64,000 nt of DNA, from positions 248,001-312,000 of the forward strand of contig NZ_JACYHA010000004.1 in assembly GCF_014837155.1 (NCBI RefSeq). Direction: 5' to 3'. This document shows, in pieces, positions 17,801-26,206 of this stretch. The stretch's first letter is position 1; every line of letters starts with the position of its first letter. A program made the translations under genes and the position numbers. The notes beneath the pieces were generated by a model. It had not been told where the DNA came from. It saw only the letters and a list, made by a program, of their open reading frames with translations, and made no database searches. This DNA is from Litchfieldia stipae (GTDB taxonomy: Bacteria; Bacillota; Bacilli; Bacillales; Bacillaceae_L).

Positions 17801-18612
17801 TATGCGTTACTTGGCTTTGTTGCTTCCTTTAAAATAGGTATGTTCCAAGAAACAATGGTGGTGCTATCTCTTACCTCATTTTTTATTAACGTTTCGAACA
17901 TGGACGAAATGCTATCATTTTGTTTTGAATTCTTGAATGTATGATAGATGGTGATTGGATTTGAATAAGGGTCATTTGGACATTCTATTAAACCATCTGT
18001 TGTCAGAAAAAGACGGTTGTCCCCTTTTCTTAATTCCTTCATGCCAACATTGTAGCAAGGAACTGGCTCCTCAAACGTATTAACTTGTCCAATCCATTCG
18101 TAGAATTGCCTTTGGTTTACCTGATATTGGCCAAGTGCGGCTAGTTCCTCATGGAGGAGATAAAGAACGCAGTCCCCGACGGAAAACCACCATACATATT
18201 TATCTTTTCTTGCAACAATTAAACAAGCAGTTTCTCCTGTAATGGTACGACAAGCTGATAAGAATTGATTAGATTGAAAGATCGATAAGATTTTTTCTTC
18301 TAATTTTTTAAAGGTCTGATGAGTAATAGGCATTGATAAAATAAGTTGAATTTGGTCTTTTTCGAGAGTGAGTTGTTTTACGATTAGTTCAGCACTTTCT
18401 GCTGTGTTGTGTGCATCCATTAGAATGACAAACTCCCAATCTCCTTTTTTGTTAAACCAGATTAAGCACCCATCTTCATTCTTAGTTTGGCCAGCACTTG
18501 AGTTACCTCCATATCGACCTACGACAATATGGTTGAGTCGGTGAATATGTGGTTGATCGATGAAGGGGATTTGGCTTCCAACCCAATTGAATTCTATGGT
18601 GGGATTACTCAT
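17800..18612 (-). CDS. PP2C-like phosphatase domain protein
   Basis: This 270-residue cytoplasmic protein resembles PP2C-type serine/threonine phosphatases. An Asp in KNEDGCL, an Asp in LMDAHN where PP2Cs have the metal-binding DGxGG, SVGDC (usually SVGDS) and LTTDGL line up in the right order. The GG after the DG motif is missing, so it may be a diverged enzyme or an inactive relative. Its start overlaps the stop of the upstream HIT gene by 8 bases, which implies co-translation. The target is unknown. Confidence 0.7.
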   Translation of the reverse strand: MSNPTIEFNWVGSQIPFIDQPHIHRLNHIVVGRYGGNSSAGQTKNEDGCLIWFNKKGDWEFVILMDAHNTAESAELIVKQLTLEKDQIQLILSMPITHQTFKKLEEKILSIFQSNQFLSACRTITGETACLIVARKDKYVWWFSVGDCVLYLLHEELAALGQYQVNQRQFYEWIGQVNTFEEPVPCYNVGMKELRKGDNRLFLTTDGLIECPNDPYSNPITIYHTFKNSKQNDSISSMFETLIKNEVRDSTTIVSWNIPILKEATKPSNA

Positions 18613-19057
18613 ATGGATGATTCTCGATGTAGGATTTCATGCGAGTACATAGGTCAATCACGTCTTGGTTGTTGCCCATTGGAGCCTCTGTCCAATCATA
18701 GACCGCATTTTGTCCCCAGAATTCTTTCGGTGTGTTTGGATAACGAGGAACGATGTGCATATGTAGGTGAGGAACCGCATCTCCCATGACATATGAATAG
18801 ATATGTTCAGCTTTCTCGGATTGAATAAGGGCTTTACTTACTCTAGCAATGGTTACTCCGAATGCTTTCGCTTCTTCTGGATTCATATCACCAAGTGTTG
18901 GAGCGTGCCTTTTTAAATCGATCATAATATGCCCTAAGTAATTAGGCTCACCGGTTCGATCAATATGCCCAACATAGACATACTCGTCCTCGTAAATGGT
19001 GACTCCTGAAGTTTGAATCGCACCTGAATGTTTCTTGCAGATAAAACAATCGTTCAT
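18605..19057 (-). CDS. HIT family nucleotide-binding hydrolase
   Basis: This 150-residue protein carries the histidine triad HLHMHIVPR and a Cys pair near the N terminus (CFICKKHSG) typical of HIT hydrolases, which cleave AMP-linked phosphoramidates or dinucleotides. The start at 19057 follows AAAAAGGAGGG; the frame is open 29 codons further upstream, but that part has no ribosome binding site. It is the first gene of a two-gene unit with the PP2C-like protein. Confidence 0.88.
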   Translation of the reverse strand: MNDCFICKKHSGAIQTSGVTIYEDEYVYVGHIDRTGEPNYLGHIMIDLKRHAPTLGDMNPEEAKAFGVTIARVSKALIQSEKAEHIYSYVMGDAVPHLHMHIVPRYPNTPKEFWGQNAVYDWTEAPMGNNQDVIDLCTRMKSYIENHPYE

Positions 19058-19129
19058 GGGGTTCCCTCCTTTTTTAATATTCTTAAAATTATAATATAAA
19101 GTTTGCGATGATGGAATAATTTTAAATAA

Positions 19130-19294
19130 AGGCTGTTTTCTCAAAGTTTGTTGTTTTTTGAGGTGAATTAATTGAGAATCGATTTCTAGCAGACTGAATA
19201 CACGGAGACTCCCGTGGGACTAGTAGGCTCCCACAGGACGCGGAGTGTATTCAGGCTGCGGTATCACAAGCAACAATATATGCGAAAACAGCCT
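19130..19294. mobile_element. MITE-like palindromic element
   Basis: Perfect 11-base terminal inverted repeats AGGCTGTTTTC (19130-19140) and GAAAACAGCCT (19284-19294) bound the element. An inner inverted repeat CTGAATACAC / GTGTATTCAG and a GC-rich core lie within. AAATAA occurs next to both ends and may be a target duplication. There is no coding capacity. It fills the gap between the divergent HIT and DUF3298 genes. Confidence 0.6.
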
Positions 19295-19382
19295 AAATAA
19301 AAAACTCCTGAAGCTTACAACGGAAGTACATTTACCCAAGGGAAGAATATAATGTGGTAAAAATGATAAAGGATGGGTTCAG

Positions 19383-19994
19383 ATGGTCAATTCATTTCCC
19401 GTTAAGATTAAAACCGCGAAGATAAGTAGTGGGCCGAAAAAAACAGTATTTTACCCGCAAGTCCTTGGAATGCGTGACCAAGCAATGGAAAGGTTTATGA
19501 ATCATACGATTGTTCAAGCTGTTCAACAGTTGATTGATACACAAGCAGGAGAAACGCCTGCAACTGTGGAGGAGATGCTTGGGGAATATGAAGTGAAAAA
19601 TAATCAACGTGATGTCTTCAGTCTCACAATGTCTAATTATACGTACCATCAGCAAGCAGCACATGGAATGACGTATCTCAAGTCGTTGACATTTGATTTA
19701 AAAGAAAGGAAGCTTAGCAGGTTGAAAGATTTGTTTAAGCCTGGCAGTGATTATGTAGGGAGACTTTCTGAGATCATTAGGTCCCAAATTGAACAACGTG
19801 AGATTCCTGTATTTGAACCTTTTACAGCAATCAAGCCTGATCAGGATTTTTATATTGCAGACAAGGCGCTTGTTATTTATTTTCAATTATATGATATTAC
19901 GCCTTATGTGTATGGATTTCCGATGTTTCCGATTTCTGTGTATGACCTTCAGGACATCATTGATGAGAATGGTCCGCTTGGGAGAATGTTATAG
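19383..19994 (+). CDS. DUF3298/DUF4163 (RsiV-like) domain protein
   Basis: This 203-residue protein has the DUF4163-DUF3298 layout seen in the extracellular parts of RsiV and PdaC: a first region of paired strands (KTVFYPQVLGM) and a C-terminal DUF3298 core with KSLTFDLKERKLSRLKDLF and FYIADKALVIYFQLYDITPYVYG. It has no signal peptide or membrane segment in this frame, which is unusual for the family. A gene-specific terminator follows. Its function is unknown; related domains bind lysozyme or act beside peptidoglycan deacetylases. Confidence 0.75.
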   Translation: MVNSFPVKIKTAKISSGPKKTVFYPQVLGMRDQAMERFMNHTIVQAVQQLIDTQAGETPATVEEMLGEYEVKNNQRDVFSLTMSNYTYHQQAAHGMTYLKSLTFDLKERKLSRLKDLFKPGSDYVGRLSEIIRSQIEQREIPVFEPFTAIKPDQDFYIADKALVIYFQLYDITPYVYGFPMFPISVYDLQDIIDENGPLGRML

Positions 19995-20008
19995 TAAAAG
20001 AGTATGTG

Positions 20009-20043
20009 AAACGGCTTGGTATTGGACTAAGCCGTTTTTTTTG
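20009..20043 (+). terminator. Rho-independent terminator
   Basis: AAACGGCTT and AAGCCGTTT arms with an 11-base loop, followed by a run of T, directly after the DUF3298 gene. Confidence 0.85.
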
Positions 20044-20111
20044 GACTGTTACTAAGGTTCAAGTTGTGCTAACATGGCTATACTAGATTTAGAGAATGGA
20101 GTGGATGGCGA

Positions 20112-23100
20112 TTGAAGATTAATCAATTAATAGCTAATAATATTCATCGTTTAGATGTTGATTTGCCGGAGGATCGATCGTTAGGGATTGCTGGGCTGTC
20201 TGGATCTGGAAAGACGACGTTTTGCCAGACGATTGGAGAGGAATCGAAGAAGCGTCTTGTTTCTTTATTGCCTAAGGCTGAGTATCAGTATTTGTTTCCG
20301 AAAATCATGGAAACAAACTTTAGTGCAATTAAGATGGAGGACATGCCTTTAGTGCTTTTTCTAGGAAAATCATCGATCTCATCGAATCCTCGTTCAACAA
20401 TTGGCACTCATACAGGAGTGTTTACAGAGATTCGTATGCGACTTGGAGAGTATTTTCATGTTTCACCAGAGGTATTTTCCTTTAATAATGCATTAGGTTG
20501 GTGTCCTGGTTGTAAAGGACGTGGTACGACGAAGAATGTTGAATGTAAAAAGTGTGGTGGCAAACGGTATTCTCCAGAGGTTGAGGAGAAAAAAATAGAC
20601 TTATTGAATAAACCACATAGTATTTCAGATATTAACAATTTAAGTATTGAAGCGATTTATTCCCTTTCAGAGGAACTACATATTAGTGAAGAGAAGCAAC
20701 AAATTCTAAAAAACATTATCCATATGAATATTGGTTACTTGAGCTTGAATCGAATTATGGGGACCTTGTCAGGTGGAGAATTAACACGACTTTACTTAGC
20801 TGAATTTATGGCTACAAGTGAAAATACAGTCATTATTATTGATGAAATCTCGGTTGGCCTTGATCATGAAACATTGTTGAAAATTCTTGAACAGATCGAA
20901 CAATTGGGGAATAAGAATCAAATTTGGCTGATTGATCATTCTGATACGGTGCTTGAAACAGCGGATGATCCATTGTTCTTTGGACCAGGAAGTGGAAAGT
21001 ACGGTGGGAAAATTGTGGAAGAGTCACCTCGACCACAACCGGTTATGTGGGAACGAAATTCGGTGGCACCAACTGATTTCTATCATTTTCATGATCTCTA
21101 CTGTCGTAATATTCAAATGAAAGACATTCAGATTCCAAAAAATAGACTTGTCACCTTTACTGGTGAGTCTGGATGTGGTAAATCGACGCTTGTGAATGAA
21201 TGTATTGCTAAGGATTTTCAGAAGCGATATCCAAAGGATAAGCTAGTCATGGTTGGACAGGATCGCAACCAATCGATTACGAGCAGATCAACTGTGGCAA
21301 CATTTTTAGATATAAAAAAGAAGCTGACGAAGTATAGTGATGAGATTGATGATATGTTCCAACGCTCTATTGAGGATATAATTGACGAGCTTCCGAATGA
21401 AGATATTGCCCATAAGCGTCTAAGTCTATTAATCAAGCTTGGACTAGGTTATTTGACATTAGAACGAAAAACTCAAACATTATCAACTGGTGAGTTTCAA
21501 TGTGTTCATTTAGTTTCTGAGTTATTTTCGAATGCAAGAAACCCACATACTTTGTTTATTTTTGATGAGCCTTCAAAGGGGTTGTCGCAAAATATCTTGA
21601 ACCAATTTATTGATAGTGTCAGGGTGATTCTTGAGGATGAATCAGTGTCGATTATGATGATTGAGCATAATGCGTATATGATGGAGAGCTCTGATTTTAT
21701 CGTTGATTTTGGAAAAAGACAGATTGAGCCTGTAAGAGAGCTTGCGGTTGTTAGTCATGATGATTATTATCGTCAGAAAAAGAAGGAAGAGGATGTTGAG
21801 CCATTACATATTTCTTCGGCATTGGATCATATGAACGGTGTGACCTATGTAGGTGAGAATCAAATCTCTTATTTTAAAATGGCAGAACATGTCTATAAGG
21901 GTGGGATTCTAAAGAGTTTATCGCCAATCGCACGTGTTATTTATGGAGAATATGAATCTGATAAAATTGCCCCAGTGATTGCGATTGATTTAGAAAGACA
22001 TTTATATAGCCAATATAGCTTTCTCTATGAAATCGGTGGTGTGATTAATCATATCGTCTCAGCACATCCGACGAATAAGGACACAAGTAGCTTTGATTTC
22101 TACACACAGAATAATCATTGTCCAAGCTGTTCTGGTCGCCGTGTGATTGAAACGTTTGATATGGATGTAGTGATTCAAGACAAAACGGTCCCTTTCTGGG
22201 AGGGAATGCTACACCCAGATGTGATGGAGGTATTGAAATTCTACCAATTTGCGAAGCTGGAATTTCTGTTTGAAGAGATAAAGAATGAACTCGGTCATGA
22301 TTTAAGTAAGAGTTACAATGACATGTCAGCAGATGAGAAGAATACCTTTTTATATGGGTATTGGGAGAAGTCGTTCTATGATAAAGAAGGAAAGACGAGA
22401 AGAACATGGGAAGGCTTCAATCTTATCATTGGGCGTTATATCTTTATTTCGAAATCAATCATTAAAGAGAAGATGAAGGAAACGAAAGAACTGATTGTTT
22501 GCCCAATCTGTGAAGGTAGTGTGTTAAATCACCATAAGAAATTAAGATTTGGGGATACAGATATTCGTGAGATCATACAAATGCCGCTTGATGACGTGAT
22601 TCAAACGGTTGGAGAACTTCCTGAGTTGTTGAAGTTAAAATCAATTGTTGGCGGAGAGATGGTCCTGACTGAGGATGTGTCATTGTTACCAAGGGAAACC
22701 AAAGTTCAGTTGAAAATGTTAGAGCTGGAGCTAGGTAGCTTTGTTGGCTATGAAGTGGTTCTACAAAATGCGTTACCATTCTGGGAAGAGATCAAGGGGA
22801 ATATTGAAACGATTAGTCGTAAAAATCAAGTGACGATCTGTGATTTTCCAAATGTAATGGAGACGAGAGAGACGATCATTGACAAGTATTTTACCAATGG
22901 GACCTTCAAGAAGTTAACCTATGTGTATGAAGCGTTTGGTTATAAAAAAATCGTTACACAAATTAATAAGATTAAGTCGAGTCATCCATGTCCGTTCTGT
23001 AAAGGGAAGAAGGTTCTGACAGAGGATAATTTGCATGATGGTGTTTATAAAGTGACGATTCCTTGTATAAGCTGTTCTGCGAGCGGGATTGATGAGGAAG

Positions 23101-23279
23101 GTCGTAAGGAAATCGTTGACGGTGTTGAGGTATCGACCTGGTTGACGGGGAAGGTGAAGGATGTTATTGATGCAAGTCTAATAACGGAGGAAGTCGCCGA
23201 CATCCCGATCTTTAGTCGGATTCGTGAATTGAATAAGCAAGATATGATGGCGGTTTATCGCTGTCTTGAAGGGAAGTAG
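20112..23279 (+). CDS. UvrA-like ABC ATPase with a third Cys-rich module
   Basis: This 1055-residue protein has two UvrA-type ATPase modules. Module 1 has Walker A GLSGSGKT (28-35), Cys pairs C131/C134 and C145/C148, signature LSGGE (219-223) and Walker B TVIIIDE (239-245). Module 2 has Walker [10 protein letters not shown] (351-359), a diverged signature LSTGE (457-461) and Walker B LFIFDE. Residues 560-1055 add three more CxxC pairs (C670/C673, C797/C800, C960/C963 with C985/C988) in UvrA-like surroundings but no Walker motif that I can see. Canonical UvrA is around 950 residues and UvrA2/DrrC proteins are shorter, so this is a divergent paralogue, not the repair UvrA. TTG start. Its role may be drug or DNA-adduct tolerance (inference). 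Confidence 0.85.
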   Translation: MKINQLIANNIHRLDVDLPEDRSLGIAGLSGSGKTTFCQTIGEESKKRLVSLLPKAEYQYLFPKIMETNFSAIKMEDMPLVLFLGKSSISSNPRSTIGTHTGVFTEIRMRLGEYFHVSPEVFSFNNALGWCPGCKGRGTTKNVECKKCGGKRYSPEVEEKKIDLLNKPHSISDINNLSIEAIYSLSEELHISEEKQQILKNIIHMNIGYLSLNRIMGTLSGGELTRLYLAEFMATSENTVIIIDEISVGLDHETLLKILEQIEQLGNKNQIWLIDHSDTVLETADDPLFFGPGSGKYGGKIVEESPRPQPVMWERNSVAPTDFYHFHDLYCRNIQMKDIQIPKNRLVTFTGESGCGKSTLVNECIAKDFQKRYPKDKLVMVGQDRNQSITSRSTVATFLDIKKKLTKYSDEIDDMFQRSIEDIIDELPNEDIAHKRLSLLIKLGLGYLTLERKTQTLSTGEFQCVHLVSELFSNARNPHTLFIFDEPSKGLSQNILNQFIDSVRVILEDESVSIMMIEHNAYMMESSDFIVDFGKRQIEPVRELAVVSHDDYYRQKKKEEDVEPLHISSALDHMNGVTYVGENQISYFKMAEHVYKGGILKSLSPIARVIYGEYESDKIAPVIAIDLERHLYSQYSFLYEIGGVINHIVSAHPTNKDTSSFDFYTQNNHCPSCSGRRVIETFDMDVVIQDKTVPFWEGMLHPDVMEVLKFYQFAKLEFLFEEIKNELGHDLSKSYNDMSADEKNTFLYGYWEKSFYDKEGKTRRTWEGFNLIIGRYIFISKSIIKEKMKETKELIVCPICEGSVLNHHKKLRFGDTDIREIIQMPLDDVIQTVGELPELLKLKSIVGGEMVLTEDVSLLPRETKVQLKMLELELGSFVGYEVVLQNALPFWEEIKGNIETISRKNQVTICDFPNVMETRETIIDKYFTNGTFKKLTYVYEAFGYKKIVTQINKIKSSHPCPFCKGKKVLTEDNLHDGVYKVTIPCISCSASGIDEEGRKEIVDGVEVSTWLTGKVKDVIDASLITEEVADIPIFSRIRELNKQDMMAVYRCLEGK

Positions 23280-23336
23280 GGGGAGTTGGCGAACCGCGGG
23301 GATAGCTCCCGTGGTTTAGTGTAGGAGGTTTTTCGG

Positions 23337-23777
23337 TTGAAAATAGATACGTTGAATGTCCGTTATATCATTAATGGAAAGATCTCGGTTCTCCCGACAA
23401 AGCTATTTTACTGTGTAGTTGGGGAAGATGAGTGGCGGAACATTCATTTGGACGTTCGAGTGATGGATCAAGATGTTCAATCAAAGGCTTCTGACTCAAT
23501 TGAAATGGCTATTAAGTATTTGCAGAGAGAGCTTCCTGAAGGCGTCCACATAGCATGCTGTCAATCGTGTCGTCATGGACATTTTAATCCATATGGTGAC
23601 AATGAAAATGAGATTTTTTGTTTAAACGATCAGAAGATGCGAAGCAAGGAGGATGTGGTTGAATATTTTTCAACAGCAGCGTTTTCATTGGAAGAAAAAA
23701 GCAGAAAGCTCCTTGATTATTGTGAGAAATATGACCCAATTTGCGGGGAGAAAAGTTATACTTATAATGATTGGTGA
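23337..23777 (+). CDS. Conserved hypothetical Cys-containing protein
   Basis: This is a 146-residue soluble protein starting at TTG 23337 behind GGAGG. It has a CCQSCRHGHF cluster near residue 80 and further cysteines at about residues 105, 129 and 138, which could bind a metal. I do not recognise a named family. It follows the UvrA-like gene after 57 bases containing a hairpin (AACCGCGGG / CCCGTGGTT) and is closed by its own terminator. Co-transcription with the UvrA-like gene is likely. Confidence 0.75.
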   Translation: MKIDTLNVRYIINGKISVLPTKLFYCVVGEDEWRNIHLDVRVMDQDVQSKASDSIEMAIKYLQRELPEGVHIACCQSCRHGHFNPYGDNENEIFCLNDQKMRSKEDVVEYFSTAAFSLEEKSRKLLDYCEKYDPICGEKSYTYNDW

Positions 23778-23783
23778 GAAGGG

Positions 23784-23816
23784 TCGGAGGGACAGTCCCT
23801 CTGGCTTTTTTTAGTA
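23784..23816 (+). terminator. Rho-independent terminator
   Basis: CGGAGGGA and TCCCTCTG form a stem with one G-U pair, followed by GGCTTTTTTT. Confidence 0.75.
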
Positions 23817-23862
23817 TGGGGACTGTCTACATGGGTAAATCGAGTTATTGGGAGCTGAGTGT

Positions 23863-25116
23863 ATGCAGCACTTTTTATTAAATAGGAATTTTATGAATAT
23901 GTGGTTGTCAAACTTATCCTCTATTTTGAGTTCTCGATTTAAGGAGCTTTTGATTCCGATTGTTGTTCTTGGATTGACGAAATCTCCATTAGTGACTGGG
24001 TTCGTTGCACTCTCACAACAGCTTGGACCGATCATTTTTGCTATTCCTATCGGTACGTGGATTGAGAGGAAGGACAAGGTGAAGGTGGCAACTGGTGCAA
24101 ATATGCTATATGCCGTTTGTGTGTTTATCCTCACATTTCTGTTTGTTCAAGAAGAGATTAATAGTTTAGTCATTTCGTGTGTATTGTTTATGATGGGGAT
24201 CCTTGGGTTGGTTAGTAGAACAGCGTTTAATGTGATGATTCCTAAGGTAGCGGGGAGACAGAATCTAGTGGAGGCACACACGAAGCTAGAGGGGGCTGAT
24301 GCTATTTGTACTTTGATTGGCCCAATTATAGGAGGCTATTTATTGGCGAAGGCTGGTGTCGGCTGGACCATGTTTTCCTGTGGAATATTAGCACTGATGT
24401 CAATGATTTATATAAGACTCGTTCATTATGAAGATAGGATTGAGAGCTATTCTGAAATGAAGGATGGAGTTCGTAAAGGGAGAGTCTTTGATTTTTACAA
24501 GCAGTCATTTGAAGGGATTGCCTATTTAACTGCCAATTCTGCGCAGAAGATTAGTACGATTAGTTATTCTATATTAAGCTTTTCTACGGTTTTTATAGTT
24601 CTAACAGTAATCATTCATGCGAGTACGATTTTACAATTGTCAGTTGAACAAACGGGAGTATTGTTGGCCTTTGCAGGGGTAGGAAATATTGTCGGAGTTG
24701 TGGTGATGAAGTGGCTGAAAAAGGCTAGCTGGGTGCCATTATTAAGTGTTCTATTAGTGATTTCAGGACTTGGTGTAGCGATGATCTTATGTTCAAATGT
24801 GTATTGGCTTGCTTGTGTCGGGATGTTCTTATTTGATGGAGCGTTATCGGTCGCATTTGTCGTACAATCTTCAGTGCATCAAGGAGTCACTCCTTATGAA
24901 CTGCTATCGAGGGTGAAGAGTGCAACCTATGTCATTGGGGGAGTGTTAGGGTTACTCGGGACTTTTCTGTCAGGAGCGATTTCACAATATCTTTCGACGA
25001 ATGTGTCGTTGGGCGTGGGTGCGGTGTTGTTAATAGGTGTTGGATTCATGATTTTGGCGAAACGAAAGATAAGCACGTCGATGGCTGAATTAGAACCAAT
25101 TGTAGTGAGGAAATAG
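23863..25116 (+). CDS. MFS transporter
   Basis: This 417-residue membrane protein has about 12 hydrophobic segments and MFS features, including GTWIERKDKVKVATGANML (loop 2-3, motif A-like) and RAEGADAICTLIGPIIGG-like helix packing in the middle. It resembles the bacterial MFS group with macrolide-efflux-like members. The start is ATG 23863, because GGGAGCTGAG precedes it. Direction of transport is probably export; the substrate is unknown. It follows two unrelated genes and a terminator. Confidence 0.85.
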   Translation: MQHFLLNRNFMNMWLSNLSSILSSRFKELLIPIVVLGLTKSPLVTGFVALSQQLGPIIFAIPIGTWIERKDKVKVATGANMLYAVCVFILTFLFVQEEINSLVISCVLFMMGILGLVSRTAFNVMIPKVAGRQNLVEAHTKLEGADAICTLIGPIIGGYLLAKAGVGWTMFSCGILALMSMIYIRLVHYEDRIESYSEMKDGVRKGRVFDFYKQSFEGIAYLTANSAQKISTISYSILSFSTVFIVLTVIIHASTILQLSVEQTGVLLAFAGVGNIVGVVVMKWLKKASWVPLLSVLLVISGLGVAMILCSNVYWLACVGMFLFDGALSVAFVVQSSVHQGVTPYELLSRVKSATYVIGGVLGLLGTFLSGAISQYLSTNVSLGVGAVLLIGVGFMILAKRKISTSMAELEPIVVRK

Positions 25117-25162
25117 GGGCGGGGAATAGTTAGTCACGCTTGTTTTTTAGGGGCGTGGACGT

Positions 25163-25191
25163 GGAAGCGTGAGAACCGTCCCCAATTAGCC
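25163..25191 (+). repeat. REP-like element, single arm (forward)
   Basis: GGAAGCGTGAGAACCGTCCC then CAATTAGCC. It ends at the TTGGAGGTGAG ribosome binding site of the AraC-type gene. Confidence 0.8.
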
Positions 25192-25205
25192 TTGGAGGTG
25201 AGTTG

Positions 25206-26090
25206 ATGGTGGAGAAGCGTAATTATCATTCTTATGGGTTCAAGTTGAGGGGGGACCAGCAGGAGCGTGTGGCTGGAATCCATTCGATAGGTAAGGAATA
25301 TCGAGCAAATGAGGTATACGAGTGGGATGGGATGAAGCGAAGTGAGAATGGAAGGGTCATCTTTCAGTATACGTTAGGTGGGAAGGGTGCCATTCGTATC
25401 GGTGAGCAGACATTCTCGTTAAAAAAAGGAGATGCGTTCCTAGTGCAACTTCCGAGTGATCACTGCTATTATTTGCCGGATGATTCGAGTCATTGGGAAT
25501 TTATTTATATTACTTTATATGGGCAAGAAGCGATTCATTACTATCACACGTTAACGGAGAGACATGGTCATCTTTTGACGTTGCCTACAGATGCGAGACC
25601 GATTAAACAGATTTATCATTCATTAGAGAGGATTCAGACGAAAGGAATCCATCATTCCTATGAGGCATCAGGTCATGCTTATACCTTTTTGATGGAGTGT
25701 ATGCAATACTTTGAGCATGAACAGAGGAAAGGGTCCAAGTTACCATTAGCTGTTGCCAAAGCGATAAAATATATGGAGACGCATTATCAGGAGGATTTGT
25801 CATTGAATGATATTGTGAGCGTGTCGGGATTATCTAAATATCATTTTACAAGATTGTTTCATAAAGCCGTGAATGATACGCCAATTAAGTATTTGACAAA
25901 AATTCGAATGAATCAGGCGTTAGATTTATTGAAAAATAGGGACTTGTCGATTGAAGAAGTCGCTAGTGCTGTTGGGTATACAAATGGAAATTATTTCAGT
26001 AAAGTCTTTAAAAGTGTCTTAGATGTAACACCAAGTGAGTATCGAAATAGCCAGTCATATATGCCTATCGATCAATTATTTCTTGATTGA
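25206..26090 (+). CDS. AraC family transcriptional regulator
   Basis: The N-terminal half (to about residue 150) is a cupin-like sugar-sensing domain (GGKGAIRIGEQTFSLKKGDAFLV). The C-terminal 100 residues hold the two AraC helix-turn-helix motifs (LSLNDIVSVSGLSKYHFTRLFHKAV and LSIEEVASAVGYTN..YFSKVFK). It lies 116 bases before the alpha-galactosidase gene on the same strand, so it most likely controls that gene in response to an alpha-galactoside such as melibiose. The start is ATG 25206 or the TTG one codon before. Confidence 0.9.
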   Translation: MVEKRNYHSYGFKLRGDQQERVAGIHSIGKEYRANEVYEWDGMKRSENGRVIFQYTLGGKGAIRIGEQTFSLKKGDAFLVQLPSDHCYYLPDDSSHWEFIYITLYGQEAIHYYHTLTERHGHLLTLPTDARPIKQIYHSLERIQTKGIHHSYEASGHAYTFLMECMQYFEHEQRKGSKLPLAVAKAIKYMETHYQEDLSLNDIVSVSGLSKYHFTRLFHKAVNDTPIKYLTKIRMNQALDLLKNRDLSIEEVASAVGYTNGNYFSKVFKSVLDVTPSEYRNSQSYMPIDQLFLD

Positions 26091-26133
26091 AAAAAGAGCA
26101 ATATTTTACTTATATTAATTTTATTTACGATTG

Positions 26134-26149
26134 TATAAGCGTTTTCTTC
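26134..26149 (+). promoter_or_regulatory. Possible cre (CcpA) site before melA
   Basis: TGTATAAGCGTTTTCT contains AAGCGTTTTC, which matches the core of the CcpA consensus but has two extra bases after TG. It would give glucose repression of the alpha-galactosidase gene. Weak call. Confidence 0.3.
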
Positions 26150-26206
26150 TCGTTAAAATTGTTGATATAACAACAAAACACTTCTGTGTTGATGGAGGGA
26201 ACGAAA

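Noticed and set aside
22045-22407. Minus-strand frame of 120 codons inside the UvrA-like gene
   Set aside because: It lies fully inside a long, well-conserved gene and has no start signal.
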